37,050 nt of DNA, from NCBI GenBank assembly GCA_016190895.1, contig JACPPR010000070.1, positions 1 to 37,050 on the forward strand, given 5' to 3'. Both the position numbers and the translations under genes were made by a program. Position 1 is the first letter of the stretch. Each line of letters begins with the position of its first letter. Below, one piece after another: positions 7,456 through 15,419 of the stretch. A model generated the notes under the pieces. That model saw only the letters and a program-made list of their open reading frames with translations, ran no database searches and had not been told where the DNA came from. This DNA comes from Chloroflexota bacterium. Lineage in GTDB: Bacteria; Chloroflexota; Dehalococcoidia; Dehalococcoidales; UBA2162.

Positions 7456-8096
7456 GATATCCTCCCGGCCAGTTCGGTAACTATAACTATCGCTTCCGAA
7501 GCGTTGCTGCCCATTGCATCCGCCCCGACCTCTTTCCACAGCTGCTTATCGAGCCTGAAAGGGGCGCCACCGACAGCGATCATGACTCGGTTTCCTGATT
7601 TATCCAGTCTATCTTTCACCTGTCTTACGGCCAGGGCCGAAGGCAGCATCAGCGTGGAAATGAGCAGGATGTCAATGCCATCATTTATCGTGCGCGCTGC
7701 TAGCTCGTCCACGTCCATCCTGCCATAGTCCGTGAGTTCGAAGCTGCTGGCTCGAAGCGCAGAGGTGACAATACGTTTGCCCAGTGCGTGGTAGTCTCTC
7801 AGAATGGCAATCGCCAGGCGTGGCTGGCCGTTCCGCTGCAATCCGCCCTGTGGCAGCACCGATGAGACCGCCTCTTCCAGAATACGGGAGCCCATGTAGA
7901 TCTGCGCCAGAGCCAGTTTGCCGCTTTCCCATCCTTCGCCAAGGCGTTCCAGCGCCGGAACAACAATGCGGTCAAGGAACTCTATGGGCGCACCCGACTC
8001 GCCGGACTCGGTGAGGATTCTCTGGACAGCTAACCGGTCGAGAGCCAGTAATGCTTCCTCCAGACGCCGTGCCTTCTGTCCTGAATCTGCTATCAT
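7452..8096 (-). CDS. Corrinoid (B12-binding) protein, methyltransferase partner
   Basis: A 214-residue protein with the two-domain layout of MtaC/MttC-like corrinoid proteins. The N-terminal helical cap (about 5-82) includes LDRIVVPALERLGEGWESGK. The Rossmann-type B12 domain has the base-off ligand motif as DYHALG (Asp101, His103, Gly106), then TDYGRMDVDELA, LLISTLMLPS and VAVGGAP-like segments. ATG 8096 is chosen because a good promoter (8166-8195) occupies the sequence an upstream start at 8195 would need, and family similarity begins at residue 1 of the shorter form. It is first in an operon with the methyltransferase and the DUF1638-containing kinase. Confidence 0.85.
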   Translation of the reverse strand: MIADSGQKARRLEEALLALDRLAVQRILTESGESGAPIEFLDRIVVPALERLGEGWESGKLALAQIYMGSRILEEAVSSVLPQGGLQRNGQPRLAIAILRDYHALGKRIVTSALRASSFELTDYGRMDVDELAARTINDGIDILLISTLMLPSALAVRQVKDRLDKSGNRVMIAVGGAPFRLDKQLWKEVGADAMGSNASEAIVIVTELAGRIS

Positions 8097-8165
8097 TCGC
8101 CCATCCCACACGCTGGCGGCCGCTAAAGGGCCGCTGTACTCGCCCCAAGTCACCAATATACTTGA

Positions 8166-8195
8166 AGTATAGCATCCGTCCCCCTCGAAATTCAA
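8166..8195 (-). promoter_or_regulatory. Promoter of the corrinoid/methyltransferase/kinase operon
   Basis: On the minus strand, TTGAAT (8190-8195) and TATACT (8166-8171) are separated by 18 bases, a good sigma70-type arrangement. It would start transcription near 8159, about 60 bases before the ATG at 8096. Confidence 0.6.
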
Positions 8196-8228
8196 GGAAT
8201 GGAACAGTCGTGATGAACCGCATATTCT

Positions 8229-8546
8229 TCACATGGTGCTTATCAAGCATCCCTTGCTGGAGGGCCCGCCGCGTATCGCCCTTTCGTAGAGAAATTCATC
8301 CATGTACCGGCTGTAACCCCTGGATAAGCATGGCTGTGAACTCTTTAAGCATCTTCGTTCCATCTCTGCGATGACCTTTACGCAGCGGGATGTCTTCTCA
8401 TCGAGCCAAACAAGCCGCGCATATTGCTCCGGGTTCTTCTTGTCCACCGTTAGCTTGATATTCCGGATGGCATGGTCTTCCTGCGCCAGTTGGTCAGCCG
8501 TCACTAGCTCAGCGCCGTGACCCTGCGTATCTGCTTTCCTGCGCAT
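8229..8546 (-). CDS. Hypothetical protein downstream of the DUF1264 lipoprotein
   Basis: A frame of 105 residues from ATG 8546, which lies 24 bases after the lipoprotein stop and has AAGG upstream. The product is charged (IRNIKLTVDKKNPEQYARLVWLDEK region) with no motif I recognise and no signal peptide or membrane segment. A longer version from 8663 would overlap the lipoprotein gene in another frame. It may be a real small gene or a chance open frame; I cannot decide from composition alone. Confidence 0.3.
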   Translation of the reverse strand: MRRKADTQGHGAELVTADQLAQEDHAIRNIKLTVDKKNPEQYARLVWLDEKTSRCVKVIAEMERRCLKSSQPCLSRGYSRYMDEFLYERAIRGGPSSKGCLISTM

Positions 8547-8569
8547 CAATGCCTTAACACCGTGGCGTG

Positions 8570-9076
8570 CTAGGGCGCCGAAGGCGTGGATTGCGGCCGG
8601 GTAATAGAGAACCCAATCGGCGCAAAGTCCTTCGGCTCCCAGATAATCTCTACCTTCCCCCAAGTATCCTCCAGCTTGGTCACCACGGCGGCCGCCTCTT
8701 TCTCATTGAGGTCCGGCAGCCGGGCGTTGACCATCGGTATCTCGGTCTTGTGGTAGTGCCAGTTGGGCTTTTCGTCTTCCGGCAGCGCCGCGTACATCCG
8801 CGGGCTGATGATGGTCTCAATGCCGATGAGCCGGGCGTTCGGCGCGTCACTATCGTACAAGAGGGCCTGGCTGACCTCGTCGCTGATGGCCTTGGCATAG
8901 TGATGGACAACCTGGTCAGGGTCGTCGTTAATGTGCTTGATGGCGTCGATGTGCAAAGTGTAGCCGAACGCGGGAGAATCTGGTGGGGCGCCTTGCGGCG
9001 GGCGGGCGCAGGCGGCAAGGCTGACGGCGATGAATAGGCTGACTGCGGCCATTTGTAATAATGCGCGTCTGGACAT
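8570..9076 (-). CDS. DUF1264-family lipoprotein
   Basis: A 168-residue protein with a lipoprotein signal: residues 1-22, with lipobox LAAC in VSLAACARPP. The body carries DUF1264 features: HIDAIKHINDDPDQVVHHYAK, a YDSDAPNARLIGIETIIS core and LPEDEKPNWHYHKTEI. DUF1264 proteins are known from bacteria and, as oil-body-associated proteins, from plants; their function is not established. The ATG at 9076 has AGGAGG upstream. The protein is probably anchored on the outer face of the cytoplasmic membrane. The last residues (QSTPSAP) look non-homologous but the domain appears complete. Confidence 0.75.
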   Translation of the reverse strand: MSRRALLQMAAVSLFIAVSLAACARPPQGAPPDSPAFGYTLHIDAIKHINDDPDQVVHHYAKAISDEVSQALLYDSDAPNARLIGIETIISPRMYAALPEDEKPNWHYHKTEIPMVNARLPDLNEKEAAAVVTKLEDTWGKVEIIWEPKDFAPIGFSITRPQSTPSAP

Positions 9077-9242
9077 ATTGACCTCCTGAGTTGACTAACC
9101 TTATACTCCATTATACTCTATCAGCTATGGCCCGTACCCATGCGAAAACCCGAAAATGCAGCCTGAAAGGTTAGCCCCCGTGCCACGACACGAGGCGGGG
9201 AATGACAACGGGGGTTGCTTAAACCTTTTCCACAGCATCCGT

Positions 9243-9271
9243 TTGACAACTCGAACTCTGTGCTGTATGTT
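9243..9271 (+). promoter_or_regulatory. Promoter of the two-component pair
   Basis: TTGACA (9243-9248) and TATGTT (9266-9271) are separated by 17 bases. The expected transcription start falls at or next to the ATG at 9278, which would give a leaderless or near-leaderless mRNA. No Shine-Dalgarno sequence precedes that ATG. Confidence 0.55.
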
Positions 9272-9277
9272 AGTGCC

Positions 9278-10633
9278 ATGCGAGTGAAGGCTGATGCGCA
9301 CCGAAAAGAGACAGAAGCCCATGGGGCGGCTGTGGCCGACGGGTCAGGCAAGGGACCCGATATTGGGACAGCTATCTCCAGAGAGAAATGGTTTCAGCGG
9401 GTTGAGGCATTAGAGCGTACCGTGCGCGCCGTGAACAGTCTGCGGTGGGTGCACATGCAGAACATTGACGCCGTCCTAGATACTGCAATCGGCAACGCCA
9501 TGGAGGCCATCGGCGGTACGTGCGGGGCGATATTGCTTGCAGACAAAGAGCCGGGTATGCTTTACCACCGCGTTCACCGCGGGTTATCTGCCAGGCGCCT
9601 CGACGAGATACACATACCTGTTGGCGAGGGGCTGACTGGAACAGTCGCTAAGACGGGCGAGACTATTCTGGTAAGAGAAGCCCGCAGTGATGCCCGAGCG
9701 CTGCCACAGGAACTGGGAGGAATCAAGCATTTACGTGGATTCATCTGTGCTCCCATCAAGAGGGACAATGACATTATGGGGGTTATTGTCGTTGCCAGTA
9801 ACGAACCTGACAGACTTGATGCTGAAGATGCCCGCATCCTCAGTTCTATGGGGGATTGCCTTGGCATTGCAGTCATGGAAGCAGCGATGGGAAGAAAAAT
9901 ATCGAAAGGCATGGCGAGGTACCAGGCGCTGCTGAAACACGCGCTGCAGGCCCAGGAAGACGAACGCAAGAGGCTGGCGAGAGAGCTTCACGATGAGACC
10001 AGCCAAGCTCTTAGCAGCCTGACCTACCGGCTACAGGCAGCATTACAAATGGCGGAGACGCATTGCTCTGGCGATGCCAGGCTCATAGAGATTCTTCAGA
10101 AGACGCATGCCAGCGCTGTGCAATCCAGCAAAGAGGTTGTCAGGCTGATGATGGACCTTCGCCCCACTTTGCTGGACGACCTGGGAATGCCCGCGGCGAT
10201 TTACCGCTATGCCAAGGATACGCTTGAACCCAAAGGTATCAACGTGGCTATGGAATGCATCGGCAGCGAGCACCGGCTTCCTACCGAAGTGGAGGTCGCC
10301 TTTTTCCGTGTGACCCAAGGCCTGATAAGCAACGTTCTGAAACACTCATACGCCAAGAATGTCTCAATAAGAGTTGAATGCAGCCCTAGCAAGGCGCTCT
10401 TATATGTGGAAGATGACGGCAACGGTTTTAATGTGGAAAAGATTACTGAAATAGAGCCCAATGGGCGGGGGGCAGGACTGTTCACTATGAGGGAAAGATT
10501 AAGGCTGATAGGCGGCACCGCGCACCTCGAGTCAAGCCCGAGGCACGGTACCAGGATAACAGTGACTGTTCCCATCGTAAAGGACCTAGGAGACCTAGCG
10601 AATGACCAAGATAAAGGTCTTGATCGTAGATGA
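9278..10633 (+). CDS. GAF-domain sensor histidine kinase, NarX/DesK class
   Basis: A 451-residue soluble kinase. The GAF domain spans about residues 50-215 (GTCGAILLADKE, IPVGEGLTGTVAKTGE, FICAPIKRDNDIMGVIVVAS). The HisKA_3 dimerisation domain has the motif ERKRLARELHDETSQ with phospho-accepting His238. The HATPase_c domain shows TQGLISNVLKHS as the N box and VEDDGNGF. The ATG at 9278 is chosen because it aligns with the predicted transcription start; an upstream TTG (9215) would lie before the promoter. The 3' end overlaps the response regulator gene by 32 bases, which strongly supports a functional pair. The signal is unknown; no transmembrane segment is seen. Confidence 0.85.
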   Translation: MRVKADAHRKETEAHGAAVADGSGKGPDIGTAISREKWFQRVEALERTVRAVNSLRWVHMQNIDAVLDTAIGNAMEAIGGTCGAILLADKEPGMLYHRVHRGLSARRLDEIHIPVGEGLTGTVAKTGETILVREARSDARALPQELGGIKHLRGFICAPIKRDNDIMGVIVVASNEPDRLDAEDARILSSMGDCLGIAVMEAAMGRKISKGMARYQALLKHALQAQEDERKRLARELHDETSQALSSLTYRLQAALQMAETHCSGDARLIEILQKTHASAVQSSKEVVRLMMDLRPTLLDDLGMPAAIYRYAKDTLEPKGINVAMECIGSEHRLPTEVEVAFFRVTQGLISNVLKHSYAKNVSIRVECSPSKALLYVEDDGNGFNVEKITEIEPNGRGAGLFTMRERLRLIGGTAHLESSPRHGTRITVTVPIVKDLGDLANDQDKGLDRR

Positions 10634-11255
10634 CCATGCCCTGATGCGAGAAGGCATCCGCACCCTTCTTGACCTTGTCGCCGATTTCGACGTGGTCGGC
10701 GAGGCATCCAATGGCAAAGAAGCCATTGAGAAAGTAAGGGAATTGCGGCCGGATGTGGTCCTCATGGACTTGGCAATGCCTGTGATGACCGGACAGGAGG
10801 CCATGCGGCGAATACGCAAAGAGTTCCCTCAAGTCAAGACGCTGGTGCTGACGCAGCACGAGAGCAGCGAATACGTGATACCGGCCATCCGGCTTGGCGC
10901 CCATGGGTTTGTCACCAAGACTGGTGGGTCTCCCGAGATTGTTTCTGCCATCAGGGCTGTATATGGCGGGCAGTCTTTCTTGTCTTCCACGGCCCAGACA
11001 GCCCTGACTCAAGAATATCAGTCCGAGACTTCAGACAGAGGCGCAATAGACCCATACGAGTTGCTCACAGACCGGGAAAAGGAAGTGCTCAAACTGATCG
11101 TCGAGGGGAAGACCGTTCGGGAAATAGCTGCGACGATGGTCGTGACCCCTAGAGCTGTCGATGCCTATAAGGCCCGCCTGATGAAGAAACTGAACGTCCA
11201 CAACAAAGTCGACCTTGTCAAATTCGCTATCCGTAAGCAGATAACTGCCCCGTGA
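10602..11255 (+). CDS. NarL/FixJ-family response regulator
   Basis: A 217-residue regulator. The receiver domain (residues 3-120) has the acidic pair Asp10-Asp11, phospho-acceptor Asp56 (VVLMDLAMP) and conserved Lys in GFVTKTGG. A LuxR-type helix-turn-helix domain (about 150-212) has LTDREKEVLKLIVEGKTVREIAATMVVTPRAVDAYKARLMKKL. It is the expected output partner of the overlapping upstream kinase. The likely mode is phosphorylation-dependent DNA binding. Its targets are not visible, although the substrate-binding-protein/selenoprotein array begins about 390 bases downstream on the same strand. Confidence 0.93.
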   Translation: MTKIKVLIVDDHALMREGIRTLLDLVADFDVVGEASNGKEAIEKVRELRPDVVLMDLAMPVMTGQEAMRRIRKEFPQVKTLVLTQHESSEYVIPAIRLGAHGFVTKTGGSPEIVSAIRAVYGGQSFLSSTAQTALTQEYQSETSDRGAIDPYELLTDREKEVLKLIVEGKTVREIAATMVVTPRAVDAYKARLMKKLNVHNKVDLVKFAIRKQITAP

Positions 11256-11645
11256 CGCCTTACCAGTACCGACCTCTAACTCTTCGAAATCCACAGCGGA
11301 ATCTCAAATTAAAGCTCACCTATACTCCGTTTCCTTCTCCCATTTTTTGCATACCAAGTCCGTTGGGTAATACTTTCCCTTAGGACCAGACTGGGCTTTC
11401 CAACCCACCGGCTAAGGAATTTTACACCGACGATTGGCTGCTAAAAACACTGTCTTTGAAAGCCTTTGCACATTGTCTCTCAACAATCGCGGTGGTAACA
11501 TTGCACTCATAAACTTGTCTTTCCTTTTCTCTGTCAATCTAACCTTTTCGATGAGAAATCTGGTTGTTATTCCTTGTTATTCCAAGGATGGCCAGCAGCT
11601 TTCGCCGAAGTCTAAGCCTAACTACGAAAGACGAGGAGGACTGTG
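11256..11645. other. Intergenic region upstream of the first SBP-selenoprotein module
   Basis: About 390 bases with no supported gene. A GTTATTCC sequence occurs twice in tandem near 11567-11583. The final bases (GACGAGGAGGACTGTG) give the ribosome-binding site of the binding-protein gene. I find no convincing terminator for the response regulator and no unambiguous promoter. Confidence 0.35.
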
Positions 11646-13502
11646 ATGAAGAAACTTCTTTGGCTGGTGTCGAGCGGTATGATTGTACTTTCCGTGTTGA
11701 TAGCGGCCTGCGGGCCGGCAGCCACCATACCAACCGCTCCAACGACCCCGGCCGCTCCAGAGACTCCAAGCGCTCCCGCTGCGCCGGCCGCACCGGCTGC
11801 CCCCACGACCGAGAAACCTCAGCAAGAAGCGGTGAAGCCGGCTCCCGAAGCGCCCAAGTATGGCGGCACGCTTACCCAATCCCTGAGCGGAGACGTAGCA
11901 AGGTTTGACCCTTTTGCAAGCGTTAGCGGTGAGGCTCTAATCCACCAGGAGCTCTGGATGGGCGACTGGGCAAAGGGAATCGCCGGCGGCTACGGCGCCG
12001 GTGAGACTGACTGGAACATGTCCTCTGACCTTTTTCACCTGAAGAAGGGCTTTATCGCTGAGGACACCAAGTGGATAATCGATGATGCGAAAAACGAAGG
12101 GACTATCATATACCAGATTCGACAGGGAATTCACTACGGTCTCAACCCGGCTAGCGAAGCTAGCCGCCTGGTCGGCGGTAGAGAAGTAACGGCTGATGAC
12201 GTGGTCGCCACCTTAATTAAGAGGGTTACCGACCCAAGTGGTTATCTCTACCTGTCGAATCCCGAGCTGAAGGTAGCTAAGATAACCAAGACCGGTCCCT
12301 GGGAGGTTACCGTCAAACTTCCCCTTCCGGCTCTGATAAGCGGCATAACCCGCTTAACTGATTCAACCTCAATTTTGCCGCCGGAGGTATGGCAGAAATA
12401 TGGCGACCTGGCAAATTGGAGGAATGCTGTTGGCGCCGGACCATTCATGCTCGCCGAGTATGTCCCTGGCAGCGCAGTGGTTTTTGTCAGGAACCCTAAT
12501 TACTGGGAGAAGGACCCGATAGGACCGGGCAAGGGCAACCAGCTACCCTACCTCGATGGTGTTAAACGAATCATCATACCTGACAACTCCACCCGGCTTG
12601 CTGCCCTGCGGACAGGCAAGATTGACATACTGGGCTCCGTCACCTGGGAAGAGGCTATCAACTTCCGTAAGACGACCCCGGCTCTAAAGGAACAATCGCA
12701 AACATCGGCTGATGGCAGGGGAGACGCAATAAAGCTGCCTGTAGACAGGGCACCCTTTAACGATGTCCGGGTGCGCCGTGCCATGTTCATGGCTACCGAC
12801 CTTAAGGCGATAGCCGAGCAGTATTTCGGCGGTTTCGCGCAATGGGTCACCATAGGATGGTCGGATACCAAGGACTACCATGCTATCTACCTCGGCCTTA
12901 ACGACCCGGAGATGAGTGAACTAGGCAGGGAACTTTATACCTACAATCCGGAGAAGGCGAGGCAGCTCCTGAAAGAAGCCGGCTATCCCAATGGTTTCAA
13001 AACCTCGATACTCCTCACTGCTACCCAGGTCGACTTCTTCTCGATAATCAAAGATATGTGGGCTAAGGTGGGCATTGACCTGAAGCTTGATGTCAGGGAG
13101 ACTACCGTTGTAAACAACATCAAGAGAAGCAGGACGCACGAAGCGTTAACACAATCCAGTGGGAACCCCGTAGGCGCATGGTACCTGGGAATAAATGTGC
13201 AAGGGGCAAGCGAATATAACACCGGCATGCTTGACGACCCCGCTATCAACGATGCCTTGGACAGGGCAAGACGACTCGCCCTAACCGACGCAAATGGCGC
13301 TATGAGGATATACAAAGTAGAGATTTCGAAACGTCTCCTTGAGCAGGCCTACAACATCCCGCTGCCTAACGGTTATCGCTACGACTTCTGGTGGCCCTGG
13401 CTAAAGGGGTACTCCGGTGAAACACACGTAGGCTATCAGAATTTGATTTGGCCATATTATATCTGGTACGATACGGCTCTAAAGAAATCAATGGGATTCT
13501 AG
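11646..13502 (+). CDS. Family-5 ABC transporter solute-binding lipoprotein (SBP1)
   Basis: A 618-residue DppA/OppA-type binding protein. It has a lipoprotein signal peptide with lipobox IAAC (Cys22), then an Ala/Pro/Thr-rich linker (about 23-70), then the binding domain opening with KYGGTLTQSLSGD. Family hallmarks include VRNPNYWEKDP, LPYLDGVKRIIIPDNSTRLAALRTGKID, VRRAMFMATD and YNPEKARQLLKEAGYPNGFKTS. Such lipoproteins capture peptides, oligosaccharides, nickel chelates or other organics outside the membrane. No permease or ATPase is encoded in the window. It lies 90 bases upstream of a selenoprotein gene on the same strand, an arrangement repeated across the window. ATG 11646 is preferred to the adjoining GTG at 11643 because GAGGAGG is upstream. 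Confidence 0.9.
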   Translation: MKKLLWLVSSGMIVLSVLIAACGPAATIPTAPTTPAAPETPSAPAAPAAPAAPTTEKPQQEAVKPAPEAPKYGGTLTQSLSGDVARFDPFASVSGEALIHQELWMGDWAKGIAGGYGAGETDWNMSSDLFHLKKGFIAEDTKWIIDDAKNEGTIIYQIRQGIHYGLNPASEASRLVGGREVTADDVVATLIKRVTDPSGYLYLSNPELKVAKITKTGPWEVTVKLPLPALISGITRLTDSTSILPPEVWQKYGDLANWRNAVGAGPFMLAEYVPGSAVVFVRNPNYWEKDPIGPGKGNQLPYLDGVKRIIIPDNSTRLAALRTGKIDILGSVTWEEAINFRKTTPALKEQSQTSADGRGDAIKLPVDRAPFNDVRVRRAMFMATDLKAIAEQYFGGFAQWVTIGWSDTKDYHAIYLGLNDPEMSELGRELYTYNPEKARQLLKEAGYPNGFKTSILLTATQVDFFSIIKDMWAKVGIDLKLDVRETTVVNNIKRSRTHEALTQSSGNPVGAWYLGINVQGASEYNTGMLDDPAINDALDRARRLALTDANGAMRIYKVEISKRLLEQAYNIPLPNGYRYDFWWPWLKGYSGETHVGYQNLIWPYYIWYDTALKKSMGF

Positions 13503-13592
13503 ACCTGAAATGGAAGGAGGGTGAAAATATGAGAATATGAGGGCAGAAGCTAGTAATTAGAGGTCAACTGAAGTAACTTAAGGAGAGTAAAA

Positions 13593-15344
13593 ATGGCAGA
13601 GAAAGAAAAAATATACAAGTGTCTCAGTCCGGTTGGTAATCAGGTCCCGGTGGATGTACATCCCCTGACACCGCGTCTTGACAAGCTCGATGGCAAAGAA
13701 ATCTACTTCAGCATCAGCGGTGAGCCGGATATTACCATAGCCTTGGAGAAAGAACTGAAGACACGTTATCCTGATGTAGACTGGAAAGTAAAGAAGACAT
13801 ATTCAACTAATCCCATTCCGTTGTCTGAAGAGGAGAAGAAGACCTGCGACGGCCTGATACAAGGGGTGTCGTGGTGAAGCGGCGCTGCATATAGGCAGGC
13901 TGCCTATACAGCACAGCTTGAGCAAGAGGGCATCCCGACTGTGCTCGTCACTTTCGATGACGTCGCCGATATGAACAGAGAGACCGCGAGGGAAAGCGGC
14001 ACCCCCAATATACGAATGGTGTATGCCTCGCGAATAACTCCCGGACCGGCCGATGTCGACGCCTTTATCGAGGCCACGCTTGAAGCCCTGACCTCGCCAC
14101 TGACAGAGGAGGAGAAGAGGGGCGGCAAGTGGAGTCCGAAAGCGTCAAGGGTGCTCGTCGAAGGCACGCTCGATGAATGCGAGACTTTTTTCCAGCAGAC
14201 CAGGCACGTCCCCCCGCCGCTCGATGCTCCTATCGCCATCTATACGGACGGTTTTCCGGTAAGACTGCCCACCGAGGAACGGGTCAAGGAGATGCTGACC
14301 GGCACCAGCCACAAAGCGGATGAGCTGATAGTTGCCCAGTTCGATAGAAAAGACGCCAGAGGAAACGAGATAAAGGCAGGTGACGCAATACGATTCCAAC
14401 CTTTGAAGAGGACAGCTACTGTAGAGCAGGTAGCCATCAATGCCGTGATGGCCGGCTGCAAACCGGAGCACCTGCCCGTAGTATTGGCTATGGCCGAATC
14501 CGGGACGCTTAATGGAGATAATGTGTTAATCGTTGTCAGCGGTCCGGTTGTCAAAGAGATAGGGATGAACACGGGCAACGGTTTCCTGGACCCCGGGAAC
14601 CCGGCCAATTCGACCATCGGCCGCGCCGGCCAGCTCATCGCAATTAACCTCGGCGGCGCCGTGCCCGGTGTAAACCGCATGCATGCCAGCATGGGGGGAC
14701 CTTTTAACAGGGGTGGTATGTGCATTGCCGAGAACGCGGATGCTCTGCCGGAAGGCTGGAGAGGTATGAACGAAGAAATGGGCTTCGAGAAGAATGAGAG
14801 CATTGCCATGATTTTTGGCCCATCGGGCATACAGACGAACTTCGGCGGCCAGCACTCCCCAGGCGGATACCGGGCGCTTCAGAAGAGCGGACATGGAGGC
14901 ATGGCCAGACGTATGGATGTTAAAGGCATTCCTGGCCCGCACAACTTCCTGGAATTCCACGCATTCAGCCTCTGGGCTAACCGGGAGGGGGCTTATACAT
15001 TTATCATAGTGCCCGAGATGGCCAAGCACCTGCATGACTATGGCTTCAAGGATAAAAAGGATGTCTACGAATGGCTCTGGAAGAAGAGCTTTATTCCGTT
15101 AAAAGATTACAGGAACCGCTCCTGGCCTGATTTAATCACAAACGGCTGGATGGGGATAGAAAAAACTTCAGGGAAGCACTGGAAAGAGCTGCCGGACGAT
15201 TATATGGTGCCGCTAGTAGCCGATCCCTTTGACAATTGCATACTTATCGCCGGTGGCCCGGAGGAGGTAATCCTGACACTCAGCGGCGGTCGCGGGGGTG
15301 GTGGCGGTACTCCCCACGCCTTCGGCGTAGACGCCTGGCGGTAA
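13593..15344 (+). CDS. UGSC-like selenoprotein, copy 1 (in-frame TGA = Sec95)
   Basis: A single 583-residue frame interrupted only by TGA at 13875-13877 (codon 95, context VSW-U-SGAAYRQ). The reading frame continues unbroken to TAA. A start at 13941 would lose the conserved residues right after the TGA, so readthrough as selenocysteine is preferred to two genes. Residues about 1-200 resemble the UGSC (seleno)protein domain: strand KEIYFSISGEPD, Sec at a loop tip, then EGIPTVLVTF and PNIRMVYASR. Residues about 215-583 form a second conserved domain with TATVEQVAINAVMAGCKPEHLPVVLAM, KEIGMNTGNG, SGHGGMARRMDVKGIPGPHN and GKHWKELPDDYMVP. The activity is unknown; a Sec-dependent redox or reductive role is inferred. 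It has AAGGAG before ATG and is paired with SBP1. The N-terminal strand has Ser where copies 3-5 have Cys. Confidence 0.88.
13884..13912 (+). promoter_or_regulatory. SECIS-like hairpin of copy 1
   Basis: Starting 7 bases after the TGA: lower stem GCTG/CAGC, a two-base bulge (CA), then a perfect 8-base-pair upper stem TATAGGCA/TGCCTATA with loop GGC at 13898-13900, about 21-23 bases after the TGA. Bacterial SECIS elements sit immediately 3' of UGA with a short G-containing apical loop in this distance range. The protein here differs from the other copies (RQAAY versus RQLPY), yet the stem is kept, which argues for selection on RNA. Confidence 0.75.
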
Positions 15345-15419
15345 GGTCTAGGCGTCTCCGGTTTAGAGAATAAGAGCCGATAGAATCGGCGTTGAATCGA
15401 AGGGAAAAGGAGGAGGGGA

